64,000 nt of DNA. Source: Gemmatales bacterium. GTDB taxonomy: Bacteria; Planctomycetota; Planctomycetia; Gemmatales; Gemmataceae. Below the pieces are notes generated by a model that made no database searches, was not told the DNA's origin, and was given only the letters and a program-made list of their open reading frames with translations. Below, piece after piece: positions 1-8,305 of the stretch (the first letter of the stretch is position 1; each line of letters begins with the position of its first letter). The DNA lies in contig BPJP01000004.1 in assembly GCA_026004675.1 (NCBI GenBank), positions 310,001 to 374,000 on the forward strand. The letters run 5' to 3'. The position numbers and the translations under genes are program-made.

Positions 1-960
1 TTCATTTTGGCCTTGTTCGGCTGCGTACTGCTGCACGAATTGGGCCACGCTCTGGCAGCGAAACGTTACGGCATCAAAACGCGGGACATCACTCTGCTGC
101 CAATCGGCGGACTGGCTCGCCTGGAACGAATGCCCGATGATCCCAAACAGGAATTGGTCGTCGCCCTTGCCGGACCCGCCGTGAACGTTGTCATCGCCGC
201 TGTTCTCGCAGTCGTGATGTCGCTGACCAGCACCTTCGTTCCCGCGGAAAACGTGGGAATCGTCGAAGGGCCGTTTCTACAACGATTATTGACAGTCAAT
301 ATCATATTAGTGTTGTTCAATTTGCTTCCCGCCTTTCCGATGGATGGCGGACGAGTCCTTCGCGCGTTGCTCGCCATGCGCATGGAATACACGACGGCGA
401 CCCATGTGGCAGCGAGCATTGGCCAGGCGATGGCCTTTCTCTTCGGGATGATCGGATTGTTTTTCAATCCATTTTTGCTGTTTATAGCGTTGTTTGTTTG
501 GATCGGCGCCGCCCAGGAAGCCAGCATGGTTCAAATGAAGACAGCCCTTGGCGGCATTCCTGTCAGCCGAGCCATGCTTACCGATTTCAAAACAGTGTCG
601 CCGCATGACTCGCTGCGTGACGTCATCGAGTTGACGCTGACGGGTTCGCAAAAGGACTTTCCAGTCGTGGAAAATGGCAAAGTAGTCGGCATCCTGACAC
701 AAGGAGACTTGCTGGCAGCTCTGGCACGAAGAGGTTCGGACGTTCCGGTCGCAGAAGTGATGCAGCGCGATGTGCATAGTGCTGATTCTCACGACATGCT
801 CGAAAACGTATTGGCCGAACTCGAACACGACAAATGCCACACGCTTCCAGTGATCCATAACGGGGAGCTTGTCGGCCTGATGACAATGGATAATGTTGGG
901 GAGTTCTTGCGCATCCAGGCCGCATTGGAAAGCCGTAAGACACGAAAAGAATTGGTCTGA
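1..960 (+). CDS. Site-2 protease family protein with CBS domains (5' partial)
   Basis: Membrane-embedded zinc metalloprotease of the S2P/SpoIVFB type, which cleaves substrates within the membrane. The zinc motif HELGH lies near the left edge, and the second motif (NLLPAFPMDGGR, about residues 104-115 of the visible part) supplies the third metal ligand and the PxxPxDGG element. Several hydrophobic segments cover the first 180 residues. The C-terminal third holds two CBS repeats (about residues 190-300), which usually bind adenosyl ligands and regulate the protease. The frame is open through base 1, so the true start lies outside the window. The family call is firm; the substrate cannot be told. 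Confidence 0.9.
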   Translation, partial: FILALFGCVLLHELGHALAAKRYGIKTRDITLLPIGGLARLERMPDDPKQELVVALAGPAVNVVIAAVLAVVMSLTSTFVPAENVGIVEGPFLQRLLTVNIILVLFNLLPAFPMDGGRVLRALLAMRMEYTTATHVAASIGQAMAFLFGMIGLFFNPFLLFIALFVWIGAAQEASMVQMKTALGGIPVSRAMLTDFKTVSPHDSLRDVIELTLTGSQKDFPVVENGKVVGILTQGDLLAALARRGSDVPVAEVMQRDVHSADSHDMLENVLAELEHDKCHTLPVIHNGELVGLMTMDNVGEFLRIQAALESRKTRKELV

Positions 961-1084
961 CGGAGCAGCCTTCCAGCGCAAAAGGCCGTGATGATGCAAA
1001 CCCGCGATGCTCTGGGACATTTCGGTGCGCGCGAGGGCGCAGTTGGGAGTATTGAGGAAAAAACCAACTAAATTATCTAGCTTA

Positions 1085-1170
1085 TCCTGTTCACCGTCAA
1101 CTAACGGTGTTTTCAGCGAGCATCGTAGCGTCAGCGCGACGAGCGAACCGTCAACAAACGGTGTTTCTCG
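1085..1170 (+). repeat. Copy of a GC-rich palindromic repeat (54-bp period)
   Basis: Two small palindromes of form ACCGT-N6-ACGGT lie at 1093-1108 and 1147-1162, exactly 54 bases apart, separated by a GCGTCAGCGCGACGAGCG-type segment. The same unit occurs in arrays at 48.5-49.2 kb. This copy sits in the 324-base gap between the protease and the next gene; the rest of the gap shows nothing I recognise. Confidence 0.8.
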
Positions 1171-1284
1171 TGGCGATATCGGCGTGCGAGAGGACGGGTG
1201 TTTTTTGCTGAAGTCGCTTGCCCGAAATTGTCCTATGCTACACAATGAGGCATTCGACTCGCATTTTCCAAAGGATATCCTCTC

Positions 1285-3327
1285 ATGACGCTGGTAGCTT
1301 GTGAATCGTTTCTCATGGATCTGCGCCGCAGCAATCTCATTGAACGCGGTCAGCTTGAGCAAATCGTCAGTGACTTCGCTCGGGAATCGCCGTTGGCGGA
1401 ACCGGCTCAGTTTGCCAAATATCTGGTTGATCAGGGGTTTCTCACGCCGTTTCAGGCAGAACGGATACTGGATGGCAAGCCGCTCGATATGGTGCTTGGA
1501 CCGTACGTCCTGCTGGACGCATTGGGCACGGGCAGCATGGGAACAGTGTACGCGGCGATGAACAAAAACGATAACAGTGGCTATGCTGTGAAAGTGCTGC
1601 CACGACGAAGCCTGCTCAAAGTTATTGCCGCACGTCGGCTCGTTCGGGCCTACGAAAAATGCAAGCACCCCGCCGTGGTGCCGTTTTGCGATGTTGGCAC
1701 GGCTGGTAGTGCGAATTATCTAGTCTGGCCGTTGGTCGAAGGGACTCCCTTGGACAAGGTCGTTCAAGAAAAAGGGCGCTTGTCTCCCGCGAGGACGGCC
1801 CGGTACATGCAACAAGTCGCTGCGGGTTTGTCCGTCTGCCATCGACAAAACCTGATTCACGGCTTTGTTAAGCCGTCGAACCTTTTGATTACCGCAAACG
1901 ACCAGGTGCTCATTCTCGATTTCGGCATTGGTTCCTTGCTGGTGGCCTCGGAAGGGGAATCCATGGTCGACACGATGTCGATGGCCAACGCGCAGGCCAG
2001 CGGGCTGGATTGCGTCAGCCCAGAGAGCATCATCGATCCGACCAACCTCACGCCGGCGGGCGATCAGTACAGCCTGGGTTGTGTGATGTATTACTGCTTG
2101 ACCGGGCAGTATCCGTTTCCCGGCGAAACAGCAGTGGAAAAAATGGTCGGGCACCAGAGCAAGCAACCCATCCCGGTCCGTGAACTTGCTCCCAACGTGC
2201 CGGAGGAGATGGAAGCCATCATCAATCGGCTCATGCAAAAAACGCCTGAAAAGCGTTTCGCCAGCATGGAACAAGTGATCCCTGCCTTGGATCGTCTGGC
2301 TGCGACGGCGCCGGATTACGTCGAGACACCGGCTTCGTCAGTCGCCTCCCCGACTCCAAGTCAGCCGTCAACGCAAAGGGCCATTCCGACACGCGAATCG
2401 CTTTTCGGTGCGTCGCCTGCGGCTCCGACACCCGCGCAATCAGACGGAGGAGCTGGGGACGCAGCCACCGAGGCACCACCTGCCGTGCCTCCCAGGCCAG
2501 CACCACCGCCTCGGTCGCCGTCGGCTCCGAGACAAGCCCCGACGCCTCCGCGACCACAACCGCAAGCCGCGCCACGCCCGCCAGCGGCGCCAGCAAAGCG
2601 CCCGGCTGCATCCTCGACCCAACGACCCAACCCGCCAGCGGCGCTTGACGACAACGTCGCAAGTGATAAGCAGGTTCCTGTTGCAGACCCGAGCCGGGAG
2701 CGCGTGGCGGCACTTCGACCCCGCAGTGCACCGAGTCAACGAACCAAACCATCGGCTTCAGCAATCGACTTCAAAGTGTTGCGGTGCCTGATCAACGCCA
2801 GTGTCCACGCCAAAGGCATGACTTTCAAGCGACGCCTGGGTGGCTTGATCCTGTCTTTGTGGAATACCCTTAAAAAACGGGACCGCGTCCACACGTCCGT
2901 GGTCGGCTCTCCGCACGCGACGGCCGGCGATATCGCTTTCATTCATGCTGTTTCGTTCCGGCTCGACCATGCCTTTCTGGCACGAAAAGTCGCCAAAGCT
3001 TTCCGTGTTCCATTTGTCAGTGCCGCGTCGCACGATCTCGAAACCAATTTCCAGTTCGGCGACCGGATTTCCTTCCACCTGTCGGCACCTGGATTAAAGA
3101 TCGAACAAAGCCACGCGGAATTTATCTGGCAGGGCAAACCGGAAGCGGCAACGTTTCGTGTCAGCGTTCCGGCCGACCACGCTCCCGGTACGGTCGTCGG
3201 AACCGTAACGGTACATCAGAACCATCGGCCATTGGGCCGCATCGACTTCGCGTTGGAGATTGTCAGCGAAAAGGTGCCGACGCTCGAACCGGTCCCGCTC
3301 GCGTTGGGAGCGCAATGCTACCGTTAA
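1285..3327 (+). CDS. Ser/Thr kinase-like protein, probable pseudokinase
   Basis: Protein of 680 residues. Residues 15-75 form a helical module with the LTPFQA motif, also present in the kinase at 24-27 kb. The kinase fold follows (about 75-335): glycine loop GTGSMG (81-86), the ATP-binding Lys in AVKV (K103), DFG (D212-G214), an SPE motif and an F-helix DQYSLG. The catalytic loop, normally HRDxKPxN, reads HGFVKPSN (H192-N199), so the catalytic Asp is Phe194. A Pro/Ala-rich linker (about 345-480) leads to an unknown C-terminal domain of about 190 residues. ATP binding looks possible, phosphotransfer unlikely; a scaffold or sensor role is inferred. AAGGA stands about 10 bases before the ATG. 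The stop overlaps the convergent lspA stop. Confidence 0.85.
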   Translation: MTLVACESFLMDLRRSNLIERGQLEQIVSDFARESPLAEPAQFAKYLVDQGFLTPFQAERILDGKPLDMVLGPYVLLDALGTGSMGTVYAAMNKNDNSGYAVKVLPRRSLLKVIAARRLVRAYEKCKHPAVVPFCDVGTAGSANYLVWPLVEGTPLDKVVQEKGRLSPARTARYMQQVAAGLSVCHRQNLIHGFVKPSNLLITANDQVLILDFGIGSLLVASEGESMVDTMSMANAQASGLDCVSPESIIDPTNLTPAGDQYSLGCVMYYCLTGQYPFPGETAVEKMVGHQSKQPIPVRELAPNVPEEMEAIINRLMQKTPEKRFASMEQVIPALDRLAATAPDYVETPASSVASPTPSQPSTQRAIPTRESLFGASPAAPTPAQSDGGAGDAATEAPPAVPPRPAPPPRSPSAPRQAPTPPRPQPQAAPRPPAAPAKRPAASSTQRPNPPAALDDNVASDKQVPVADPSRERVAALRPRSAPSQRTKPSASAIDFKVLRCLINASVHAKGMTFKRRLGGLILSLWNTLKKRDRVHTSVVGSPHATAGDIAFIHAVSFRLDHAFLARKVAKAFRVPFVSAASHDLETNFQFGDRISFHLSAPGLKIEQSHAEFIWQGKPEAATFRVSVPADHAPGTVVGTVTVHQNHRPLGRIDFALEIVSEKVPTLEPVPLALGAQCYR

Positions 3328-3947
3328 GCGACTTTGGAAATAGCGGTAGATGCCTCTTCAGCGGCTTCACCTTCGGCCGCGCCAGTTTGCCAGTAGGCCT
3401 GCACCAACAGCAAAAAGGCGCCGCAAACTAGACAACAGTCCGCAATATTGAAAACCGGCCAGTCGAATTGATCCTTGAAGTGCCAGTGGATGAAATCGCG
3501 GACGCCGTTAAAGACGACCCGGTCGAACAGATTGCCAAGTGTGCCGCCGAGAATCAGACCGAGGGAGGCACTGAGCGGCAAGTCGCGAACGGTGGTTGGC
3601 AATGTGCTCCAGTAGATGATGGCAACGGCTGCCAGCGCACTGATGACCGCAAAAACCGTATTGGCGATGGAACCCGTACTGCCGGCAAAACCGAACAAAG
3701 CACCATGATTGACGCGGGGCAAATGCCGACCGCTCAGGGTTCGCAAGCTGGAAAGAATGTCGTCCCCGGCATCTTCTTCGGGAGTGAACTGTGCCAAAAA
3801 CTCGAACATACCAGGGATGACGACATATTCGCCGCCTCGCCCTTCATTGTAAAGCCAATGAAAGACAACATACTTGGAACTCACATCGACGGTCAGACCG
3901 ATAAGAGCCAAGGTCCACAGCAGTCCGCGAAAAGATTGTTTGTGCAT
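3324..3947 (-). CDS. lspA: Lipoprotein signal peptidase (signal peptidase II)
   Basis: Aspartic protease of the inner membrane that removes signal peptides from prolipoproteins. With the start at 3947 it has 207 residues. Typical motifs are the N-terminal TVDVSSK helix, NHGALFGF, GNLFDR, and the catalytic Asp pair in VRDFI (D151) and VFNIAD (D170). Four hydrophobic helices are visible. It is longer than usual (E. coli about 165) because of a roughly 40-residue polar insertion at about residues 40-78. I chose the second ATG because it follows the dksA stop by 4 bases and an AGGA precedes it; an in-frame ATG at 3968 is the alternative. Cotranscribed with the DksA/TraR gene upstream. Confidence 0.92.
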   Translation of the reverse strand: MHKQSFRGLLWTLALIGLTVDVSSKYVVFHWLYNEGRGGEYVVIPGMFEFLAQFTPEEDAGDDILSSLRTLSGRHLPRVNHGALFGFAGSTGSIANTVFAVISALAAVAIIYWSTLPTTVRDLPLSASLGLILGGTLGNLFDRVVFNGVRDFIHWHFKDQFDWPVFNIADCCLVCGAFLLLVQAYWQTGAAEGEAAEEASTAISKVA

Positions 3948-3951
3948 GGGA

Positions 3952-4317
3952 TTACTGTTCCTGTTCATGCTTCCGTGCGCATTTTACGCAATACCTGGCA
4001 TACGGAATCGCATCCAGGCGAGCTTGCGGGATATCGTGTTCGCAGTCCTCGCACTTTCCATAGGTGCCGTCGTCGATCCGCTCCAATGCCGCTTGAATCT
4101 CTTCCAATACGTGTTCCTGATTGGCCAACAAATTGAGTGTGAATTCCTGTTCATAGGCATCGCTGCCTCGGTCGGCCAAATGAATCGGCATGCTGGATTC
4201 GCTTGGTTGCTGCTTGGTATGAAGGGCTTCGTCCGCCAAGAGCGACACATCGCCACTCAGCCGACTCTGCATTGCCAACAGCACTTTCCGATACCCCTCT
4301 CGTTTCGCTTTGGTCAT
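3952..4317 (-). CDS. DksA/TraR family zinc-finger protein
   Basis: Small protein of 121 residues: a coiled-coil-prone N-terminal half, then a four-cysteine zinc finger CEDC...CVKC near the C-terminus. Members bind the secondary channel of RNA polymerase and tune transcription, often with ppGpp. The N-terminal part lacks an obvious DxxDxA coiled-coil tip, so it is closer to the short TraR/YocK-type group than to true DksA. Two adjacent ATGs are possible (4320 or 4317); GAGG is best spaced for 4317. Directly upstream of lspA, probably one operon. Confidence 0.85.
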   Translation of the reverse strand: MTKAKREGYRKVLLAMQSRLSGDVSLLADEALHTKQQPSESSMPIHLADRGSDAYEQEFTLNLLANQEHVLEEIQAALERIDDGTYGKCEDCEHDIPQARLDAIPYARYCVKCARKHEQEQ

Positions 4318-4510
4318 CATGAACCTCGATGTTGCTCATGCATTGCAAGTTGGAAATAAATTCACGATAGCGGCGCCTGCCAACATCGTCAAGAAAAGGG
4401 CGAGGCAAGGTATAGCAGCTGGCGCCCGCGAAAACAAGCCGATGGCCACCGCATCAAAGAGGTTAGGCAAAATGGACAAATAAGCAAAAACTGTTACCAT
4501 TGCCGATACG

Positions 4511-5065
4511 ATGTCAACAGGCAGATTGATTCTCGTTGGCGGCGGTTCCCGCTCAGGCAAGAGCCGATTCGCTTTGGATTTGGCCTGCCGGCTTGGAGAG
4601 CGCCGCTTGTTTGTCGCTACTGCCGAGCCTCGTGATGAGGAAATGCGTCGGCGGATCGAAACACATCGTTTGTCCCGCGACCAATCCTTTGTGACCGTTG
4701 AAGAGCCGCTCGCTCTTGATGAAGTCTTGACGCAAAACCATGCTTACGACGTGTGCGTTGTTGATTGCCTGACGCTATGGCTATCGAATCTGCTGTTGGC
4801 GGGTGTTTCGGAAGAGGGCATCGGGGATCGCGTAGCATTGCTTTTGCAAGCCGTAGCCAAATGGGCAGGTCCAGTGATTGTTGTCACGAATGAAGTCGGC
4901 ATGGGAATCGTGCCGGAAACTCCACTGGGGCGAGTTTTTCGCGATGTGGCAGGCTCCGCCCATCAGCAACTGGCTCGCCACGCTTCGGAAATTTATTTGG
5001 CGATTCTTGGAATGGTGATCGAGCTGAAGCCGGAAATGCGCTGCCTTACGCCAGGCGAGCGATGA
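4511..5065 (+). CDS. cobU: Adenosylcobinamide kinase / GTP:adenosylcobinamide-phosphate guanylyltransferase
   Basis: Bifunctional CobU enzyme of late cobalamin (B12) synthesis: it phosphorylates adenosylcobinamide and transfers GMP to it. The P-loop GGSRSGKS is at the N-terminus (residues 12-19). The segment TAEPRDEEMRRRIETHR carries the guanylylated His of the family. The nucleotide-site region VVDCLTLWLSNLL follows. Length 184 residues is normal. No other cobalamin genes are in the window. The 3' end overlaps the convergent holA gene by 20 bases. Confidence 0.93.
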   Translation: MSTGRLILVGGGSRSGKSRFALDLACRLGERRLFVATAEPRDEEMRRRIETHRLSRDQSFVTVEEPLALDEVLTQNHAYDVCVVDCLTLWLSNLLLAGVSEEGIGDRVALLLQAVAKWAGPVIVVTNEVGMGIVPETPLGRVFRDVAGSAHQQLARHASEIYLAILGMVIELKPEMRCLTPGER

Positions 5066-6038
5066 ATCGTTCCAGTTGCGTACGGGGTGGCAAAAGATTG
5101 GACCCTTTCAAACCGAGATCAAGTTCCAGGAGCCAGGAGTGGAGATCGGCGACACGAGCACCAAGGTGGCGCAAGTGATTTTGACAACTCTGTCTGGCTT
5201 GTGGAAAAGCCGGGATACCGGCCTGAGTCGCTGCCGAAGCAAAGGTTTCACCGGCTTTCATCAAGAGAGCCACTTGAGCCAGCTTTCGCAATTGCGCGGA
5301 AAGGGCCCCCAGTATGCGAATGGCATCTTCGCCTTGATCGAACAATCTGCCGAGAATGTCGAGAGCTTCATCCGGTTTGCGTGCCGCCAGTGCATCGAGG
5401 ATACGGAAGATATTCGCCGTCTGACCGCGTCCCACGAGCAAATCGACATCGGCGACATCGATTTGCGAGGCCTTTGCCGCATAGACGGCCAACTTGGTGA
5501 TTTCCTGGTCGAGGATTCCCATATCCGTGCCAGCCAATTCGACGAGCAAGCGTGCTGCCGGCAAAGTCAGTCGCTTGCCATGCCTCTTTGTGGCCCAGAG
5601 CGTGCACCATTCGGGCAAGCGATAGGACGGCGGCGTCTTGCATTGAATGGTTGCCGCATCGGGAATCGCTTTGGCAAGTTTCGTTGCCGCGCTCCACGTT
5701 CGAACCTCTAACACGAGGATGCCGGTTGCACACGGTTCAGCAACGTATTTTTCCAACAACGCCCGGTTGTTTGTCACAAAGCGGTCGGCAGCTTCGACCA
5801 CGACCATACGTCGCGATCCCATGAATGGCAGCGTTGCGACTTCGTCGATGATCTCGGCATAGCTGGTTTTGTCTCCTTCATGGTACGACAGGCCGAAATC
5901 ATCGCCTTCCTTCCCGAATACCCGCCGGCGGAGTTCCAGCAACGACATGCGCTTAAGGAAGCCTTCGTCGCCAAACAAAACGTAGACGGGATAAAGTCGG
6001 CTGCGGGGCGTGCTCTCGATAAAAGCCAAGGCGTCCAT
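5046..6038 (-). CDS. holA: DNA polymerase III delta subunit
   Basis: Clamp-loader delta subunit that opens the sliding clamp during replication. The 330-residue protein begins with the family pattern (IESTPRSRLYPVYVLFGDE, then a long helix and LPFMGSRRMVVV), and the C-terminal helical collar domain (LLDQGEDAIRILGALSAQ-like region) is present. I chose the ATG at 6038, where AGG precedes it and the protein then matches the usual N-terminus; an open extension to 6080 is unneeded. Convergent with cobU with a short 3' overlap. No frameshift seen here. Confidence 0.9.
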   Translation of the reverse strand: MDALAFIESTPRSRLYPVYVLFGDEGFLKRMSLLELRRRVFGKEGDDFGLSYHEGDKTSYAEIIDEVATLPFMGSRRMVVVEAADRFVTNNRALLEKYVAEPCATGILVLEVRTWSAATKLAKAIPDAATIQCKTPPSYRLPEWCTLWATKRHGKRLTLPAARLLVELAGTDMGILDQEITKLAVYAAKASQIDVADVDLLVGRGQTANIFRILDALAARKPDEALDILGRLFDQGEDAIRILGALSAQLRKLAQVALLMKAGETFASAATQAGIPAFPQARQSCQNHLRHLGARVADLHSWLLELDLGLKGSNLLPPRTQLERFIARLA

Positions 6039-6122
6039 AAGAGAACCTGTGTGTCGTTTCGGGAAAAGAGCGTCTTCCACTGTCCGCTTGATCGGATCGC
6101 GGGTCGGCTACAGAGGCAAGAT

Positions 6123-6410
6123 TTATGAGGCCGGTTCCAGCCAATGCTGGTATATTTCCACTTCCACGCAATCGTTGGGATGACCGCGGTAATCGTCCCA
6201 CAAGTCGATTTGCCGAAACCGAACACGATAGAGCGGTTGCTTTGGTTCGCCGTTTCGGCCATAGGCGCATTCTTCCGGGTTGGGAAAGGCAGCCAACACC
6301 CTTTCAATCGTTCCCGTTTTGCCACGAACATAATAAGGCGTTCGTACGTGTCCGGGCGGGTTGGTGAATCGGACCACTACGCGATCTCCCGCCTTGAAGC
6401 GAAAATCCAT
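6123..6410 (-). CDS. SH3-like, nitrile hydratase beta-subunit-type small protein
   Basis: A 95-residue protein matching the C-terminal SH3-like barrel of nitrile hydratase/thiocyanate hydrolase beta subunits (FKAGDRVVVR...GHVRTPYYVRGKTG...YRVRF). That domain forms the non-catalytic half of the metallo-hydrolase. No alpha subunit with the CxxCSC metal site is nearby, so a hydratase function cannot be assumed. GGAG lies 9 bases before the ATG at 6410. It lies upstream of holA on the same strand, with an 84-base gap. The family assignment rests on motif resemblance. Confidence 0.7.
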   Translation of the reverse strand: MDFRFKAGDRVVVRFTNPPGHVRTPYYVRGKTGTIERVLAAFPNPEECAYGRNGEPKQPLYRVRFRQIDLWDDYRGHPNDCVEVEIYQHWLEPAS

Positions 6411-6710
6411 GGTTATTGGCTCCGCGTCTGACTCTCTGGACATTTTTTAACCGCTGCCTCCGTTCCGCTCAACAGCCCCGCGAGAAATTGTCGGTGACAA
6501 CGGTTTGTCAGTTAGTTGCCGCCGGCGACGGTGTTGCCATTTGCAGCTGTCGCGATCTGGCAAATTCCGGTGAATCAGCTGCACAAAGCGAGGTGATTAG
6601 CGTCGAAGCATTCTCTGGGCGAAAAAAATTTTTTCCAACGAATACCGCTATATTTAGCGAGTTCATTAGAACAAGACGCGACATTTGTGTTCATTGGCGT
6701 GCGAGTGCAC

Positions 6711-6738
6711 TTGCAATTTTATCCATCTTCGCTAATAT
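6711..6738 (+). promoter_or_regulatory. Candidate sigma70-type promoter for kamA
   Basis: TTGCAA at 6711-6716 and TAATAT at 6733-6738 with a 16-base spacer, about 98 bases before the kamA ATG. It lies in a 425-base gene-free stretch (6411-6835) that is AT-richer than its surroundings and holds an A7T6 run near 6625. Nothing else was recognised in that stretch. Prediction by eye only. Confidence 0.4.
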
Positions 6739-6835
6739 CTCGCGAATAAAATAGTTGTACTCGTCGTGTCCATTGATGCAATGTGATCGACAGACGAGTG
6801 CTCATTCTCTCAGTCTTAAGGAGGCGCCTGAGACG

Positions 6836-8172
6836 ATGAGAAAAACGAAAGAGCGGGGCAGCAGCCAGGTGAGTTCGGTCAATACGACCTGTGAATTCGA
6901 CGACGAAGAGGAACCTCCTGGCAAGCCGCGACGCCACCCTATCTGGCGCGACGTTCCGGATAAGAAGTGGAACGATTGGCGCTGGCAGTCGCAAAACGCG
7001 ATTCGGTCGGTTCGCCAACTCAGGGAGCTTCTCCCCTTCACCCCTGACGAGTTGGAAGCGATCGGGCAACTCGAGGGCGAATACAAATTAGCTATCCCGC
7101 CGTATTATTTCTCCCTCATCAACCCGGAAGACGAGAACGATCCGATTCGGCTGCAATCGGTGACGTCCCCCCTGGAGGCGCTCCATTCGGAGTCGTCTAT
7201 GGAAGATCCGCTTGATGAGGAGAAGGATTCGCCTGTTCCAGGTGTGACGCACCGTTATCGCGATCGTGCGCTTTTGGTGACGACGCATGTATGCACGATG
7301 TATTGCCGCTTTTGCACACGCAAGCGCGCTACGATGGTTCGCGGCGGGTGGGACGCCGTCAGCCGCGACGATGAGCGCATGATCGAGTACGTTCGCGATC
7401 ACAAGGAAATCCGCGATGTGATTGTTTCCGGCGGCGATCCGCTCACATTGCCTTTGCCGAAGTTGCGGTTCTTTCTGGAGAACCTCGCGGCCATCGACCA
7501 TGTTGACGTGATCCGTATCGGAACCCCGCGTCCCGACAACCTTGCCGATGAGGCTCTTCGACAAAGAGTTGATCGATCTGCTCGAATCGGCGGAAAAGGT
7601 GTGGATCCAAACGCATTTCAACCACCCGCGGGAAATTACGCCCGAAGTTGCGCAGGCCCTGCAAATTGCTCTTGAAGGCGGGGTTGCCTCTTAATAATCA
7701 CACCGTTCTGCTGAAAGGTGTCAACGACGACCTGGAAACGATTCGCAAAACTGATGCGGGCGTTGTTGCGAGTGAAGATCCGACCTTATTATCTTTTCCA
7801 CTGCGATCCGGCTCATCGGCGCGGGGCATTTCCGTACTTCCATCTGGAAAGGTATCGAGCTGATGGAAGGGCTGCGGGGGGCACATGTCCGGGCTGGGAA
7901 TCCCGACTTATGCTGTCGATTGCCCGCACGGCGGCGGCAAAATCCCGCTTATGCCCAACTACCTGGTATCCGTCTCGGATGATGCCGTCGTTTTCCGCAA
8001 CTACGAAGGGATGCACATTCGCTATCAGGCGGAAGACAAACCCACCACCATCAAGCAAACGGCGACAACAGGGGTTAGCGAATTGCTCCAGGGGAGCAAA
8101 ACGGCCATCGTTCCAAAAGATGCCGAACGCATGGCACGTCGGCCGTCTCAACATCATAAAGAGTCGCGGTGA
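6836..8172 (+). CDS. kamA: Lysine 2,3-aminomutase, KamA family radical SAM enzyme (frameshifted)
   Basis: Radical SAM/PLP enzyme converting L-lysine to L-beta-lysine. The 4Fe-4S motif CTMYCRFC (Cys153, 157, 160) follows the family region with YYFSLI and [14 protein letters not shown] and the downstream strand pattern continue the barrel. After residue about 230 the sequence can be followed only by changing frame at about 7525, 7665, 7748, 7820, 7878 and perhaps 8140; the parts then spell a complete enzyme of about 445 residues ([54 protein letters not shown]). Most shifts sit at short homopolymers, so assembly error is likelier than decay. AAGGAGG 11 bases before the ATG sets the start. It heads a cluster with two ATP-grasp genes. 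Confidence 0.85.
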
Positions 8173-8305
8173 CAAATCGTCAACCAAGGAAGAAGTCTCT
8201 TGCTGCACCGAATCATGAAACTCTGTTCGCACCTCTCACGAACGGCATGGCGGACAGGCAGTTCCTGCGCTGTTTTTCATCTTCTGGTATGAGGTTTGGG
8301 CAGGA

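Noticed and set aside
1007..1288. Open frame of 93 codons before the pseudokinase
   Set aside because: It consists largely of the translated palindromic repeat and has no family pattern or ribosome-binding site.
4336..4497. Short hydrophobic frame on the minus strand before the dksA-like gene
   Set aside because: Two possible membrane helices, but it overlaps the cobU upstream region, lacks a ribosome-binding site and has no recognisable family.
6836..8172. EpmB (EF-P beta-lysylation enzyme) instead of KamA
   Set aside because: The corrected length of about 445 residues and the full C-terminal region fit KamA; EpmB is about 340 residues, and no epmA or efp is nearby.
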